Shown in pieces: positions 8,927 through 17,753 of a DNA stretch of 64,000 nucleotides; the stretch's first letter is position 1; each line of letters opens with the position of its first letter. The notes under the pieces were generated by a model. That model saw only the letters and a list, made by a program, of their open reading frames with translations, had not been told where the DNA came from and did no database searches. This DNA is from Aureivirga marina. GTDB lineage: Bacteria; Bacteroidota; Bacteroidia; Flavobacteriales; Flavobacteriaceae. The position numbers and the translations under genes were made by a program. Location: assembly GCF_015767265.1 (NCBI RefSeq), contig NZ_JADPIB010000006.1, positions 124,001-188,000 of the forward strand. Reading direction: 5' to 3'.

Positions 8927-9223
8927 TTATTTTAATAAATCACCAACATATGGCATTAATGCTAAATGACGAGCTCTTTTGATAGCTACAGCCACTTTAC
9001 GTTGAAATTTTAAAGAAGTACCAGTTAAACGTCTTGGTAAAATTTTACCTTGCTCGTTTACTAAGTATAATAAGAAATCTGGATCTTTATAGTCAACATA
9101 TTTGATTCCATTTTTCTTAAAACGACAATATTTCTTTTGTTGCTTTGTGTCAATGTCTAATGGAGTTAGGTATCTAACATCACCTTGTTTTCCTCCTTTT
9201 GCTTGTTGATCGATTGATGACAT
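8927..9223 (-). CDS. rpsR: 30S ribosomal protein S18
   Basis: S18 forms a heterodimer with S6 on the 30S platform. The 98-residue protein contains the family core [22 protein letters not shown]...[34 protein letters not shown]. The roughly 20-residue hydrophilic N-terminal extension ([20 protein letters not shown]) is longer than in E. coli S18 (75) but usual for Bacteroidota. It begins 5 bases after rpsF. No ssb or priB lies between rpsF and rpsR, unlike many Firmicutes and Proteobacteria. Confidence 0.97.
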   Translation of the reverse strand: MSSIDQQAKGGKQGDVRYLTPLDIDTKQQKKYCRFKKNGIKYVDYKDPDFLLYLVNEQGKILPRRLTGTSLKFQRKVAVAIKRARHLALMPYVGDLLK

Positions 9224-9228
9224 AATTC

Positions 9229-9570
9229 TTATTTTTTAGATGCTTTAACTCTTTCTTTTCTCTTCTCAGCCCAAGCAGCAGCGTGCTTATCTAACCTTAC
9301 AGTTAAATAACGCATAACTGTATCATCTCTTCTGAATTCTAATTCAAATGGAGTAATTGCTTCTCCGTTTACTTTAAATTCAAATAAGTGATAAAATCCA
9401 CTTTTTTTGTTTTGGATTGGGTAAGCTAATTTCTTTAATCCCCAATCTTCTTTCCAAATCATTTCTGCACCTTTTGAAACAAGATAGTCCTCAAACTTCT
9501 TTACTGTTTCCTTTATCTGAGTTTCAGATAAAACGGGATTCAAAATGAAAACAGTTTCGTAATGATTCAT
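9229..9570 (-). CDS. rpsF: 30S ribosomal protein S6
   Basis: S6 partners with S18 on the 30S platform. The 113 residues show the family pattern: [16 protein letters not shown] at the start, then the [23 protein letters not shown] strand-loop-strand, and a basic C-terminal tail ([12 protein letters not shown]). It is the first gene of the operon, with a consensus Bacteroidota promoter about 37 bases upstream. I see no convincing S6:S18-binding leader structure in the short 5' UTR. Confidence 0.97.
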   Translation of the reverse strand: MNHYETVFILNPVLSETQIKETVKKFEDYLVSKGAEMIWKEDWGLKKLAYPIQNKKSGFYHLFEFKVNGEAITPFELEFRRDDTVMRYLTVRLDKHAAAWAEKRKERVKASKK

Positions 9571-9606
9571 AATTAATAATTATTTATTGTTTAATAATTG
9601 AGCGTG

Positions 9607-9636
9607 CAAAGATAAAACTTTTTTTGATTCAGGAAA
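9607..9636 (-). promoter_or_regulatory. Promoter of rpsF operon (Bacteroidota -33/-7 type)
   Basis: On the minus strand, the -7 box TATCTTTG (9607-9614) matches TAnnTTTG exactly. TTTC (9633-9636) lies 18 bases upstream in the -33 position. The predicted transcript starts about 30 bases before rpsF. Confidence 0.75.
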
Positions 9637-9652
9637 GTCTTTTAGGAATAAA

Positions 9653-11179
9653 TTACAATGGATTTGTCGCTAAAAAATGGAAATCTTTCATAACTGCTTT
9701 AATATCTTTATACTTCTTCACCAAAACATATAAAAATCTTGCCCAACCAAATATTCCCATTGTAAATTTTCGAATTGCTTGGATTACAAAACTAATAATT
9801 TTACAACCAACTTGAAAAGCTTTTGTTTGGTATTGTATTGCATACACAATTTTGTTTGCTTCTTTTTCTCTTATATTTTCTGAAATAAAAATCTGTGTAT
9901 CCAAATCTTTTCTAAAAACATAGGTACAATTTTCAAATTCTAACCTTCCTTTTACATAATTTGAAATCGATTGAACAATTGCTTTTATTCCATTTTTTAG
10001 ATAATGAAAACTCTTGGTAGCAAAATTTAAAAATGCCTTATAAATATTATTGACAAAAAAATCTAGAATTTTCTTTCCAACTCTTCTAATTGCTCGCCAA
10101 ATTCTTTTGATTCCATCCCAAAGTCTTGTCCCTTTGTCTTTAATCGTTTCCCACATCGTATTTATTTTTTCATGTGTATTCATTTCGGAAACAACATCTT
10201 CACAAAGTTCTTCTTCATTAATAACTGAATCTTCATGATTTATCGCATCAATTTCTGAAAACAAAAAAGGTTGCATTTTCATTGCTAATTCATGAGCTTC
10301 TGTTGTAGATTTATTTTTAAATCGAATATAAAATTTCTTTAAAGCAAGAAATAGCTTTCCTCCTTCTTCATATTCATAATCATCAATTCCATCTATTGAA
10401 ACATCAAATCCTAAAAGCCAAAGTTCTACTTTTAAGGTATTAATGATAAACTTTTTTCCAAGTTTACGACTTTCATTTGTTTTGGCATTTAAATAAAAAG
10501 AATCCTTATTTTCTCCTACACGTCTTGCAATTTGTTGGGTAATATAATCTTGATTAAAAATTCGTAAAACAGTTGATTTATTTAATCCAACCTCAAAAGT
10601 TTTTTTAAACAGAAAAATATCTTGAATTTGTATAAATTCATTTAAATCTGAAAATTCCAGAAGTTTAAATCGCTTATTTGGTTCATCATCATGCAAACCT
10701 AAAGCCCAAAGTCGAAGCTGTAAAGCACGATGTAAAGCAAATTTTCTGGAATCTTTTATTTCTTCTCCATCAAACCAAAATTTTTCATTCATTTCCGATT
10801 CAAAACTCACCAATTCATCCAAAGCATTCCATGTTTGCTCACCAACCCAAAAATCTTGTTTTAAATCGCATTCTTGTTGAAATTTCCCAACAGCTTCTTT
10901 AATTAATCGTAATCTTCTTCGATTTTCTTTCCCTTCTTTTAATTTTAATTTTCTATTTAAATACCCCAAAAGATATAATCTTGTCGCAATTGTTTGAATT
11001 CGAATTCGCTGCTTTGCATAATCATATGTTTCCGATTCATCTTTTGGTAAATCACTAATCACTCCTTCATCAGAAGCTTTCTCCACTAAAGACTCAAAGG
11101 ATGCTATTTTAGAAACAGCATCCTTTGAATTTAGAAAATCATAACTAGGATATTCTCTAGAGAAAGTCATTTTAGTCAA
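9653..11179 (-). CDS. Large cytosolic-like protein with three peptidoglycan-binding-type repeats, function unknown
   Basis: A 508-residue protein with no signal peptide. The N-terminal 300 residues carry three imperfect repeats resembling the PG_binding_1 fold: about 62-122 (IATRLYLLGYL...VGKFQQ...WVGEQTWNAL, the clearest), about 148-205 (ALQLRLWALGL...) and about 245-290 (LKVELWLLGFDVSIDG...LALKKFY). An acidic linker (about 310-335) is followed by a C-terminal half rich in Trp, Lys and hydrophobics (GTRLWDGIKRIWRAIRRVGKKILDFF; IFGWARFLYVLVKK), which looks amphipathic or membrane-active. It overlaps the preceding 110-residue gene by 8 bases and is last in the three-gene cassette. Cell-wall targeting is inferred; no catalytic motif is seen. 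Confidence 0.6.
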   Translation of the reverse strand: MTKMTFSREYPSYDFLNSKDAVSKIASFESLVEKASDEGVISDLPKDESETYDYAKQRIRIQTIATRLYLLGYLNRKLKLKEGKENRRRLRLIKEAVGKFQQECDLKQDFWVGEQTWNALDELVSFESEMNEKFWFDGEEIKDSRKFALHRALQLRLWALGLHDDEPNKRFKLLEFSDLNEFIQIQDIFLFKKTFEVGLNKSTVLRIFNQDYITQQIARRVGENKDSFYLNAKTNESRKLGKKFIINTLKVELWLLGFDVSIDGIDDYEYEEGGKLFLALKKFYIRFKNKSTTEAHELAMKMQPFLFSEIDAINHEDSVINEEELCEDVVSEMNTHEKINTMWETIKDKGTRLWDGIKRIWRAIRRVGKKILDFFVNNIYKAFLNFATKSFHYLKNGIKAIVQSISNYVKGRLEFENCTYVFRKDLDTQIFISENIREKEANKIVYAIQYQTKAFQVGCKIISFVIQAIRKFTMGIFGWARFLYVLVKKYKDIKAVMKDFHFLATNPL

Positions 11180-11504
11180 TTAAATCTTTAAATAAATCTA
11201 AAAGTCCTAATCTAGTTTCTACCCCTGATTTTACAGCGTTTTTATGAATTTCAATTGCTATTTTAGGCAATTGATCCCAATCTTCATTTACAAAATTGTA
11301 TGAATCTCCATCAAATTGCGCTAAAGTTTCTGCAACTAATTTTACATCTGAGTTTGTATCGCTGTTATTTACTAAAGTTTTAATATCTGAAAACTTTACA
11401 TTTTCATCAGTAGATTGAATTGTTCCTACAAAAGTTTGTACATGTAACGATGTTAAATCTTCTACTGCTTCGTCTAATTTTTTTAATGCACTTTTTAATC
11501 CCAT
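11172..11504 (-). CDS. Small acidic protein, middle gene of peptidoglycan-associated cassette
   Basis: A 110-residue protein, mostly helical and acidic, without signal or membrane segments. It starts MGLKSALKKLDEAVEDLTSL, an amphipathic helix, and then contains FVGTIQS and a Ser/Asp/Asn-rich middle (NNSDTNSDVK). I do not recognise the family. It lies between the YkuD-like gene (6-base gap) and the PG-binding-repeat gene (8-base overlap), so the three are almost certainly translated from one mRNA. A chaperone, adaptor or immunity-like role would fit the position, but nothing in the sequence shows it. Confidence 0.6.
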   Translation of the reverse strand: MGLKSALKKLDEAVEDLTSLHVQTFVGTIQSTDENVKFSDIKTLVNNSDTNSDVKLVAETLAQFDGDSYNFVNEDWDQLPKIAIEIHKNAVKSGVETRLGLLDLFKDLID

Positions 11505-11510
11505 TTTCTT

Positions 11511-12119
11511 TTAATTTTTATTGTTTATAAAATCGTCTTCTGTAAATAATGTGTATGTAAAACTATTTCCATAGAAATCCAACGATTTCTTAATGATTGA
11601 AAGGAAAATCAAAAATTCTTTATCGTCTTGAATTACTTGACATCCTGCGCTATATTTTCCAACTCTTTCAATTGTTGATTTAAAACTTGTCGTATGCGCA
11701 TTTAATCCTGCTACATCAGAATAAATATCTCCTGAATAATCAAATTCTCCATCGCTATCTGCATCTCTCCAAACCTTGAAATTCGTTGTATTTTGTTGTA
11801 ATGCTTCATAACCTTTATGATATCCCAGACGCCAAGCAGATTTGTATTGATTTGGAATTAAAATTGCTGTTCCATTTTCGTTTAATTTTTTATGTTTTAA
11901 ATAATACAAACCTGGTTTTGTACTTGCTTTAAACACAAAAACTTGATCATTTCCAAGTTCATCTTTATAAGCAATTCCCATAAAATCGTTAAACTCATTC
12001 ACTTTTAAATCATTCGAACGAATTCCAAATAAATTTAAATTATACGTTCCTCTATCAAAAAACTCGTATCCTTTTTTTATATAAACTTCCTTTAATAATT
12101 CGTAATTCAATTTCATCAT
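11511..12119 (-). CDS. L,D-transpeptidase (YkuD)-like or related Cys-hydrolase protein
   Basis: A 202-residue protein without signal peptide. Its C-terminal half has LNAHTTSF...VGKYSAGCQV: H142, then S157-A-G-C160, resembling the YkuD signature HG-x(about 15)-S-x-G-C. The glycine after the histidine is replaced by Thr. A DxDxDGxxxD-type loop (D119-D127, WRDADSDGEFD) just before resembles a calcium-binding loop. The middle block GTAILIPNQYKSAWRLGYHKGYEAL recalls a group of Bacteroidota prophage- or secretion-associated proteins ending SAGCQV. Two ATG codons open the frame (MMKL), and the second is equally plausible. A -7 box lies 16 bases upstream of the start. Peptidoglycan cleavage or cross-linking is an inference. 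Confidence 0.6.
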   Translation of the reverse strand: MMKLNYELLKEVYIKKGYEFFDRGTYNLNLFGIRSNDLKVNEFNDFMGIAYKDELGNDQVFVFKASTKPGLYYLKHKKLNENGTAILIPNQYKSAWRLGYHKGYEALQQNTTNFKVWRDADSDGEFDYSGDIYSDVAGLNAHTTSFKSTIERVGKYSAGCQVIQDDKEFLIFLSIIKKSLDFYGNSFTYTLFTEDDFINNKN

Positions 12120-12135
12120 TATTTTATTTAAGTAT

Positions 12136-12143
12136 CAAATATA
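12136..12143 (-). promoter_or_regulatory. Candidate -7 box for the 9.65-12.1 kb cassette
   Basis: Minus-strand TATATTTG matches TAnnTTTG. It lies 16 bases before the first start codon of the three-gene cassette. No clear -33 element is visible. Confidence 0.45.
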
Positions 12144-12247
12144 ATTTTTTTTAACTTTTTTAAGCATTTATTTTTAATTATTTAACTTTTTCTCTATATT
12201 TATAGAAAATTGCTACTAATAAGTCTATGAAATAAAATAAATATATT

Positions 12248-13900
12248 ATGAAAACGATTAAATTGTTTACTAAATTTTTTTTAGTAATATTACTTGTTAC
12301 ATCTTGTACAAAAGAGGAAGATGTTAATTTAGCAACAAACAAAACTCTAGATTCTAGAAAAATTGATTTTTATCCAACTGTTTTAAATGGCATTCTAAAA
12401 TTTGATGATGAAATCCAACTGGGTTCCTTTGTTGATCATTTGAAAACTTTAGATGATGATTCTATTTCAGAAATAATGTATGGATATTATGATCAAAACT
12501 TCACTCCTTTATTTCCATATTTTCATTTAGAAGATGATAAAAATATTCAACCATGGTTAGAAGAAAAATCTCTTAGAGTTTCTAATGGAAAAGAAATTGA
12601 ACAAGATGATGATCTTGTAAATGATGAAAATGTAGCATCTATTTTAACTGTTAAAAGGGAAGTTATTATTGGTAATAAATATTATAGATTTACTCCAATT
12701 GGTTTATTATTTTCTGATTTAGAATATAAAAATGAAATAGATGAACTTGTATATTCAGCTGGATTTAATACAACAGAAGATTATGATGGTTATAATATCG
12801 AACGAGGGGTAATTCAAATAAGTAATCATATTTCTGCTTTTTCGCCTTTATATTTAAGTAAATTAGATGAACCGTGTTTTGAGCCTACAAAAGTAACAGC
12901 TCCTATTACAGCAAATGATATTAGTACTCCATCTGATTTTTTTATATCTCTTCCTTGTTTAAGTGCTGGTGGATCTGGTAGTTCAAATAGCTCTAACAAT
13001 GCTCATACAGAAACTTTATTAGACAAAGCAGAAGAATTAAGAAATATTCAACCTTGTGAGCAAAGTTATGTTGGAATATTTGGAGTTAGAAGAGTATGTT
13101 TTGCATATCATTCTGATCATCTTAGAGCTAAAACAATTTTTTTCAATGAAAATTATTATTTCTATAAAAGTATAGGATTAAAAGTTAAAAGTCAAAAAAA
13201 ATATGGAGTTTTAGGATGGCACAGAAAAAAAGCAAATGAAATTGCAATAGTTGCAGATCAGATTTATTTCGCTATTGAAGCTCCAGATCAAATTCCTGAT
13301 TATCAAAATTTAACTTCAGATAGTAGGCTGTATTATTATGGAGATAAATTATATAATGAAGATGATATGATGTATAATGTTTATATTGGTCAAACTTTGC
13401 CAAGTGAAAGAATTCCAGCTACACCTTTTACAAATGATATTATAGTTCATGAAATAACAAATTTACCACTAGTTGGTCAAGTTGGAAATATAACTCTTGA
13501 AGCAAATGAATTAAATGAAAAATTCTGGACTTATGTTTGGGATAATGCAGAAGCATTAATGAATAAATTAGGAGAAGGTAAAAAAGCCGTAACATATATT
13601 TATCAAACTCCACAAAAAATCTACATACAACATGTTGATATTACAAAAAGAGAAACTAATGCACGTTGGCTTACTTATAGATTATCATCTGATTGGGGAT
13701 TCCAAATAAAATTTTCAATGGCATTTAATGCAGATGGAAGCGTTACTACAAATTATGATGATTGGGACGATATTGGAACTTATATAAATTCTATTCAATT
13801 GCCTCCTTTAAATGAATTTTCAGATATTTATATAAACTTTATGGGAATGACAAGAGATGGAGATAATTGGGCCGGAAGCAGAATAGTTTATAAAGAATAA
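12248..13900 (+). CDS. Lipoprotein of unknown function
   Basis: Signal peptide with lipobox Cys18 or thereabouts (LLVTSCTKEEDV) predicts a lipid-anchored envelope protein of 550 residues. The N-terminal half has an early FYPTVLNGILKFDDEIQLGSFVDHL motif seen in Bacteroidota secreted proteins. A flexible linker (GGSGSSNSSNN, about residues 240-250) separates it from a basic, aromatic second domain (about 260-400). The C-terminal region (LEANELNEKFWTYVWDNAEALMNKL ... MTRDGDNWAGSRIVYKE) is rich in Trp and Tyr. No enzyme motif is recognised. It is divergent from the cassette at 9.65-12.1 kb, sharing a 128-base intergenic region, and is followed by a terminator. Confidence 0.65.
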   Translation: MKTIKLFTKFFLVILLVTSCTKEEDVNLATNKTLDSRKIDFYPTVLNGILKFDDEIQLGSFVDHLKTLDDDSISEIMYGYYDQNFTPLFPYFHLEDDKNIQPWLEEKSLRVSNGKEIEQDDDLVNDENVASILTVKREVIIGNKYYRFTPIGLLFSDLEYKNEIDELVYSAGFNTTEDYDGYNIERGVIQISNHISAFSPLYLSKLDEPCFEPTKVTAPITANDISTPSDFFISLPCLSAGGSGSSNSSNNAHTETLLDKAEELRNIQPCEQSYVGIFGVRRVCFAYHSDHLRAKTIFFNENYYFYKSIGLKVKSQKKYGVLGWHRKKANEIAIVADQIYFAIEAPDQIPDYQNLTSDSRLYYYGDKLYNEDDMMYNVYIGQTLPSERIPATPFTNDIIVHEITNLPLVGQVGNITLEANELNEKFWTYVWDNAEALMNKLGEGKKAVTYIYQTPQKIYIQHVDITKRETNARWLTYRLSSDWGFQIKFSMAFNADGSVTTNYDDWDDIGTYINSIQLPPLNEFSDIYINFMGMTRDGDNWAGSRIVYKE

Positions 13901-13908
13901 AAAATGAA

Positions 13909-13942
13909 AAAAGAAGTAAATTTACATTTACTTCTTTTTTTT
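13909..13942. terminator. Bidirectional terminator
   Basis: Eleven-base stem AAGAAGTAAAT/ATTTACTTCTT (13911-13921 with 13926-13936) with a short TTAC loop and a T-run, between convergent genes. Confidence 0.85.
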
Positions 13943-14706
13943 TAAAAACTTTCAAAAACACCTAAACCAAACAACGCAAAATCATATTTCACAGGATCTT
14001 TTTTATCCATTTTTCTTAAAGCAATATCCAACTCTTCTAAAGCTTTTGCATCATTTTGTTTTCTTTGTAAAATACCAAGTTTTCTAGCAATATTTCCACT
14101 ATGAACATCCAAAGGACAAGAAAGAGCTCCAGGTGAAATTTCTTTCCATAAGCCAAAATCCACTCCAGTTTCATCATTTCGAACCATCCAACGAAGAAAC
14201 ATATTTATTCGTTTTGCAGCCGATTTTTTTCTTGGATCAGAAACATGTTTTTGTGTTCGTTGTAAATGTTCTAATTCAAAAAATACTTTTTTAAATTCTG
14301 AGATTGCTATTTGTGTAGAAGTTTTTGTAGCATGTTTTGTAAAAATTGCTTCCATTCCTCCTTTGTTCTTATAAATATGTTTTAATGCTTTCAAAAAATA
14401 GGAAAAATCTGTTGCATTAAAAGTTCGATGTACAAATCCTTCCAATTTTTCAGTATGTTTATCTTCAAAATTTAAAATAAAATCATATGGAGAATTCCCC
14501 ATTAGATCCATCATTTTATTTGAATTCCTAATAATCATTTTACGATTTCCCCAAGCAATTGTTGCTGCTAAAAATCCTGCAATTTCTATATCTTCTTTTA
14601 AAGTGAATTTATGTGGGATTTGAATAGGATCTGTTTCTATAAAATCTATTGTATTATATTCTTTTACTTTAAAATCTAAAAACTCTTTAAGTTCTTTTTG
14701 ATTCAT
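13942..14706 (-). CDS. TIGR02757/DUF2400 family protein
   Basis: A 254-residue soluble protein of the DUF2400/TIGR02757 family, found widely in Bacteroidota and some other bacteria; its biochemical role is unknown to me. Conserved blocks are IAGFLAATIAWGNRKMIIRNSNKMMDLMG (about 43-71), FVHRTFNATDFSYFLKALKHIY, the basic stretch KHVSDPRKKSAAKRINMFLRWMVR and PGALSCPLDVHSGNIARKLGIL, then a C-terminal DPVKYDFALFGLGVFE. The last two blocks resemble helix-hairpin-helix DNA-glycosylase-like folds, which hints at nucleic-acid contact; that is inference. Length fits the family. Confidence 0.88.
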   Translation of the reverse strand: MNQKELKEFLDFKVKEYNTIDFIETDPIQIPHKFTLKEDIEIAGFLAATIAWGNRKMIIRNSNKMMDLMGNSPYDFILNFEDKHTEKLEGFVHRTFNATDFSYFLKALKHIYKNKGGMEAIFTKHATKTSTQIAISEFKKVFFELEHLQRTQKHVSDPRKKSAAKRINMFLRWMVRNDETGVDFGLWKEISPGALSCPLDVHSGNIARKLGILQRKQNDAKALEELDIALRKMDKKDPVKYDFALFGLGVFESF

Positions 14707-14849
14707 TTCAGTTTTGTTTTAAAATATCTACAAATAAACAGTTCTTATTTCAAATTTCAAGCATTTTTTAAGATATTCAATTAGATTAAATTTTTAAAAT
14801 AAAATACAGCAATAAAATTGTATATTATTAAAAAATTAACATTTAACAT

Positions 14850-17165
14850 ATGAAAACAACTAACCTCATTAAAAAAAAGCTCTTATTAATTTTAATTATT
14901 TCATTTAGTTTAAATCTTTTTTCTCAAGATTTAGAATCTATTTTTGAAAACGTTGATGATATTTATGTAATTGGTTATTCTGGAAAAATTGAAATAACTG
15001 ATGAAGAAAATGTAATCCCAATTATTAGTACAACATGTACTTTAAACAAGGAATTTGTTGCTATTAAAAATGAATTTGAAAATGGAAAAATTCTTGGAAT
15101 TGGTGATTATTATTATTTCATAGATAGTTATATCCAAGAAGCGGATAATTTATCTTTTTTTCTTAATTCCATAAATTGGTTGAATGAAAATCAAAATGAA
15201 AAAAGAATTACAATTAAAAATGGTAGTTTAAATTCTGCTAGTTCTAGTATTTTACAACAAGAATTAGAAAATAATGGATATTCTATAGAAAACACGTCTG
15301 CAAATTTAACCTCAACTATTTTAAATAATACAGATATCCTCATATTAGCAAATAATCACAATAATTCTGAACCATTTTCAGAAAGTCAGATTAATTTGAT
15401 TAAAACATTTGTTCAAAATGGAGGAAGTTTATTTCTTCTAGGAGCACAATGGAGTTGGAATAATGATTTTGAATATCCTATGAATCAAATTTCTTCAGAA
15501 TTTGGTTTTTTATTTTCGGAAGATCATATAAATCAAGAATCTTATTCTGTTTTTTATCCTAAAACTACAATTTTAAATTGTCCTTCTGAATTTATTGACA
15601 CGAATTTAAGTAGAGGTGAAAATTTAAAAATTGTTCGAATGGCAGTTTCCTGTACAGGAGAATTTACAACCGAAAATGGAGGTGTTGAACAAGTGAAAAT
15701 TCTTTTAAAAGAATGGATTGATGAGATTAATTTAATTTATGGAAGAGAATATTGTATGTATTTTGAATTGGTTCAACATAATGAATTACTCATTTTTGAA
15801 AATCCAGAAACAGATCCGTGGAATGATATGCCTGAAAATTCTGGTGGTTGTGATAATGTGGGAATAATTATGGCTGATCAAGTAGAAGTTATTGATAATA
15901 TAATCGGCGTAGAAAATTATGATGTTAGTCATGTCATTTTAGCAAATTCTCAACATGGTGGTGGTTGTGCTGGAAGTTATAAAGCTGGAATTTCTGGTGG
16001 ATTAGATATCCCTGTTACTAGACATGAAATCGGACATCAATTTTCACAGCCACATACTATTGCAAATGGTGGAATGAATAATTATGAAACTGAAAATGGA
16101 AATTGGACAATTCAAGGTGGAAATGGACAAGGAAGAGCGCACGCAACTTCTTACCATTCTTTAGTTTTAAACTTAAATAATAATCCTGAACTTGGAATAA
16201 ATTATCCAACTGGTAATAAAGTTCCAGAAGTTAATGCAGGTCCTGATGTTGCAATTCCAAAAGAAACTCCTTTTACTTTAACTGCATACGCAACAGATGT
16301 TGATTCTGAAAATTTAACTTATGTTTGGGATAATATGGATCGAGGAATCCAACAAAATTTCCCTGTTGAAGATGATTCACAAGGAACACTTTTTATGCGT
16401 TTATTACCAACTGAAAATCCAAGTAGAACTTTTCCAAAAATGACAACAGTTTTACAAAATACTATTATTGGTCAATATGCTCAATTACCAACTACACCAA
16501 GATTTATGAATATTAGAGTAACTGTAAATGATAATTTTAAATTAAAATTTAATGATACCATTATAAACGCAAGTGGAATTAATTCTGATGATATTCAAAT
16601 AGAAGTAACAAATTCCAATCCTTTTATAGTAACAAGTCAAAGTGAAAACTATACGATTTACCCAAGCAATTCAGAACAATTAATTACTTGGGAAGTAGGT
16701 GAAACTGACATAGAGCCTATAAACACAAAATTTGTAAAAATCAGTTTATCTACAGATGGAGGAATTACTTTTCCTCACATTTTATCAGAAATCACAGAAA
16801 ATGATGGAAGTGAAATAATTACTTTACCAAATTTAAATACTGAAAAAGCAAGAATTAAAGTAGAAGCTATTGACAATATCTTTTTTAATGTAAATAAGAA
16901 AGAATTCACTATAGATTCTTCTTTGGCTATAGAAGATTATAATTCAAAACAATTAGAAATTTACCCAAATCCAACAAGTGATTACTTAACTATATCAAAT
17001 AAAAACATTTCTAATATTCAGCTCTATTCTTCTTTAGGAAAATTAGTTCATCAACAAAAAAATAATTTTGAAAAAATTGATATTTCTAAATTGAATGTAG
17101 GAATTTATATTTTGAAAGTCAAAATTGGAAATGAATTTTATATTAAAAAAATATTCAAGAAATAA
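14850..17165 (+). CDS. Reprolysin-like zinc metalloprotease with T9SS type A sorting domain
   Basis: Secreted 771-residue protein with signal peptide to about residue 25 (LFSQ). Residues about 105-205 resemble a glutamine-amidotransferase-like or DUF4350-like domain (ILILANNHNN, VQNGGSLFLLG). The peptidase region (about 270-420) contains DPWNDM, the IIGVENYDVSHV segment and the zinc motif H392-E-I-G-H396-...-H402, with E393 as catalytic base. The position that is Gly in metzincins (HExxHxxGxxH) is Ser399. An Ig/cadherin-like region follows (VPEVNAGPDVAIPKETPFTL), typical of Bacteroidota reprolysin-like proteins. The C-terminal sorting domain starts near LEIYPNPTSDYLTI and ends KIFKK. Export through T9SS is expected. 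Confidence 0.87.
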   Translation: MKTTNLIKKKLLLILIISFSLNLFSQDLESIFENVDDIYVIGYSGKIEITDEENVIPIISTTCTLNKEFVAIKNEFENGKILGIGDYYYFIDSYIQEADNLSFFLNSINWLNENQNEKRITIKNGSLNSASSSILQQELENNGYSIENTSANLTSTILNNTDILILANNHNNSEPFSESQINLIKTFVQNGGSLFLLGAQWSWNNDFEYPMNQISSEFGFLFSEDHINQESYSVFYPKTTILNCPSEFIDTNLSRGENLKIVRMAVSCTGEFTTENGGVEQVKILLKEWIDEINLIYGREYCMYFELVQHNELLIFENPETDPWNDMPENSGGCDNVGIIMADQVEVIDNIIGVENYDVSHVILANSQHGGGCAGSYKAGISGGLDIPVTRHEIGHQFSQPHTIANGGMNNYETENGNWTIQGGNGQGRAHATSYHSLVLNLNNNPELGINYPTGNKVPEVNAGPDVAIPKETPFTLTAYATDVDSENLTYVWDNMDRGIQQNFPVEDDSQGTLFMRLLPTENPSRTFPKMTTVLQNTIIGQYAQLPTTPRFMNIRVTVNDNFKLKFNDTIINASGINSDDIQIEVTNSNPFIVTSQSENYTIYPSNSEQLITWEVGETDIEPINTKFVKISLSTDGGITFPHILSEITENDGSEIITLPNLNTEKARIKVEAIDNIFFNVNKKEFTIDSSLAIEDYNSKQLEIYPNPTSDYLTISNKNISNIQLYSSLGKLVHQQKNNFEKIDISKLNVGIYILKVKIGNEFYIKKIFKK

Positions 17166-17167
17166 TC

Positions 17168-17197
17168 AAAAAAGCAACTTTAATTAGTTGCTTTTTT
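17168..17197. terminator. Bidirectional terminator
   Basis: Stem AAAAAGCAACT/AGTTGCTTTTT with a six-base loop and T-run, between the convergent metalloprotease and DinB-like genes. Confidence 0.87.
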
Positions 17198-17730
17198 TAA
17201 TGTTTTCCTTTTCCAAATTTTTCTTTATTAAATTCTTCCGATTTTCCTTTTGGAATAGACATACTTTTCCATTTTTCACCTAAAATCATTTTTCCTATAA
17301 ATGTAATTTGTCCAATATGATACGGATAATGCATCATTTGTCGACTTAAAGCATCCACTACAGAATGTTTTTCATTTCGTATATAAATATCCGAATTTAT
17401 AGTTTCTTCATTAATAGAATAAATCGCATCAAAAAGACAATTCCAACCTTTTTCCCAATTTTGCATTAATTGCTTTTTTGTGGTTGCTAAATTTTCAAAT
17501 TCTTTTTCTCGATTTCGCCATTCTTTTTCGCCATCTGAAGTTAAGAAGTCGGTCCATCTTGAAAGCATATTTCCATACATATGATGAATGATAATAGCTA
17601 TAGAATTACTTTCCTCATTATATTGCCAAAACAAATCTTTTTCATCTAATTGTGAAATCGTTTTTTCTGCAAATGTTTTATAGGAATTAAACTGTTTTAA
17701 AACTGCTTTTTTATATTCTTCTACGTTCAT
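17197..17730 (-). CDS. DinB-like/DUF1572 family protein
   Basis: A 177-residue protein of the DinB/YfiT-like four-helix bundle superfamily, DUF1572 branch. It has the characteristic SIAIIIHHMYGNMLSRWTDFLTSDGEKEWR (about 44-73) and MMHYPYHIGQITFIGKMILGEKW (about 132-154). His residues near 49, 134 and 138 occupy the usual three-His metal site. Members bind divalent metal and some act as thiol-dependent transferases; the substrate of this branch is not known. The gene is monocistronic, sharing a terminator with the upstream convergent gene. Confidence 0.85.
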   Translation of the reverse strand: MNVEEYKKAVLKQFNSYKTFAEKTISQLDEKDLFWQYNEESNSIAIIIHHMYGNMLSRWTDFLTSDGEKEWRNREKEFENLATTKKQLMQNWEKGWNCLFDAIYSINEETINSDIYIRNEKHSVVDALSRQMMHYPYHIGQITFIGKMILGEKWKSMSIPKGKSEEFNKEKFGKGKH

Positions 17731-17753
17731 TTTTTAATTGATTTTTAAATTTA

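Noticed and set aside
9571-9606. S6:S18-binding leader RNA before rpsF
   Set aside because: The short UTR contains no convincing structure with the CCG bulge expected for that leader.
10678-10902. Antisense open frames within large genes
   Set aside because: Frames on the opposite strand of coding regions lack promoters, starts and family signatures and are explained by low GC content.
9653-12119. Prophage remnant
   Set aside because: There are no phage structural, integrase or lysis genes near the cassette; only weak resemblance of one protein to prophage-associated proteins.
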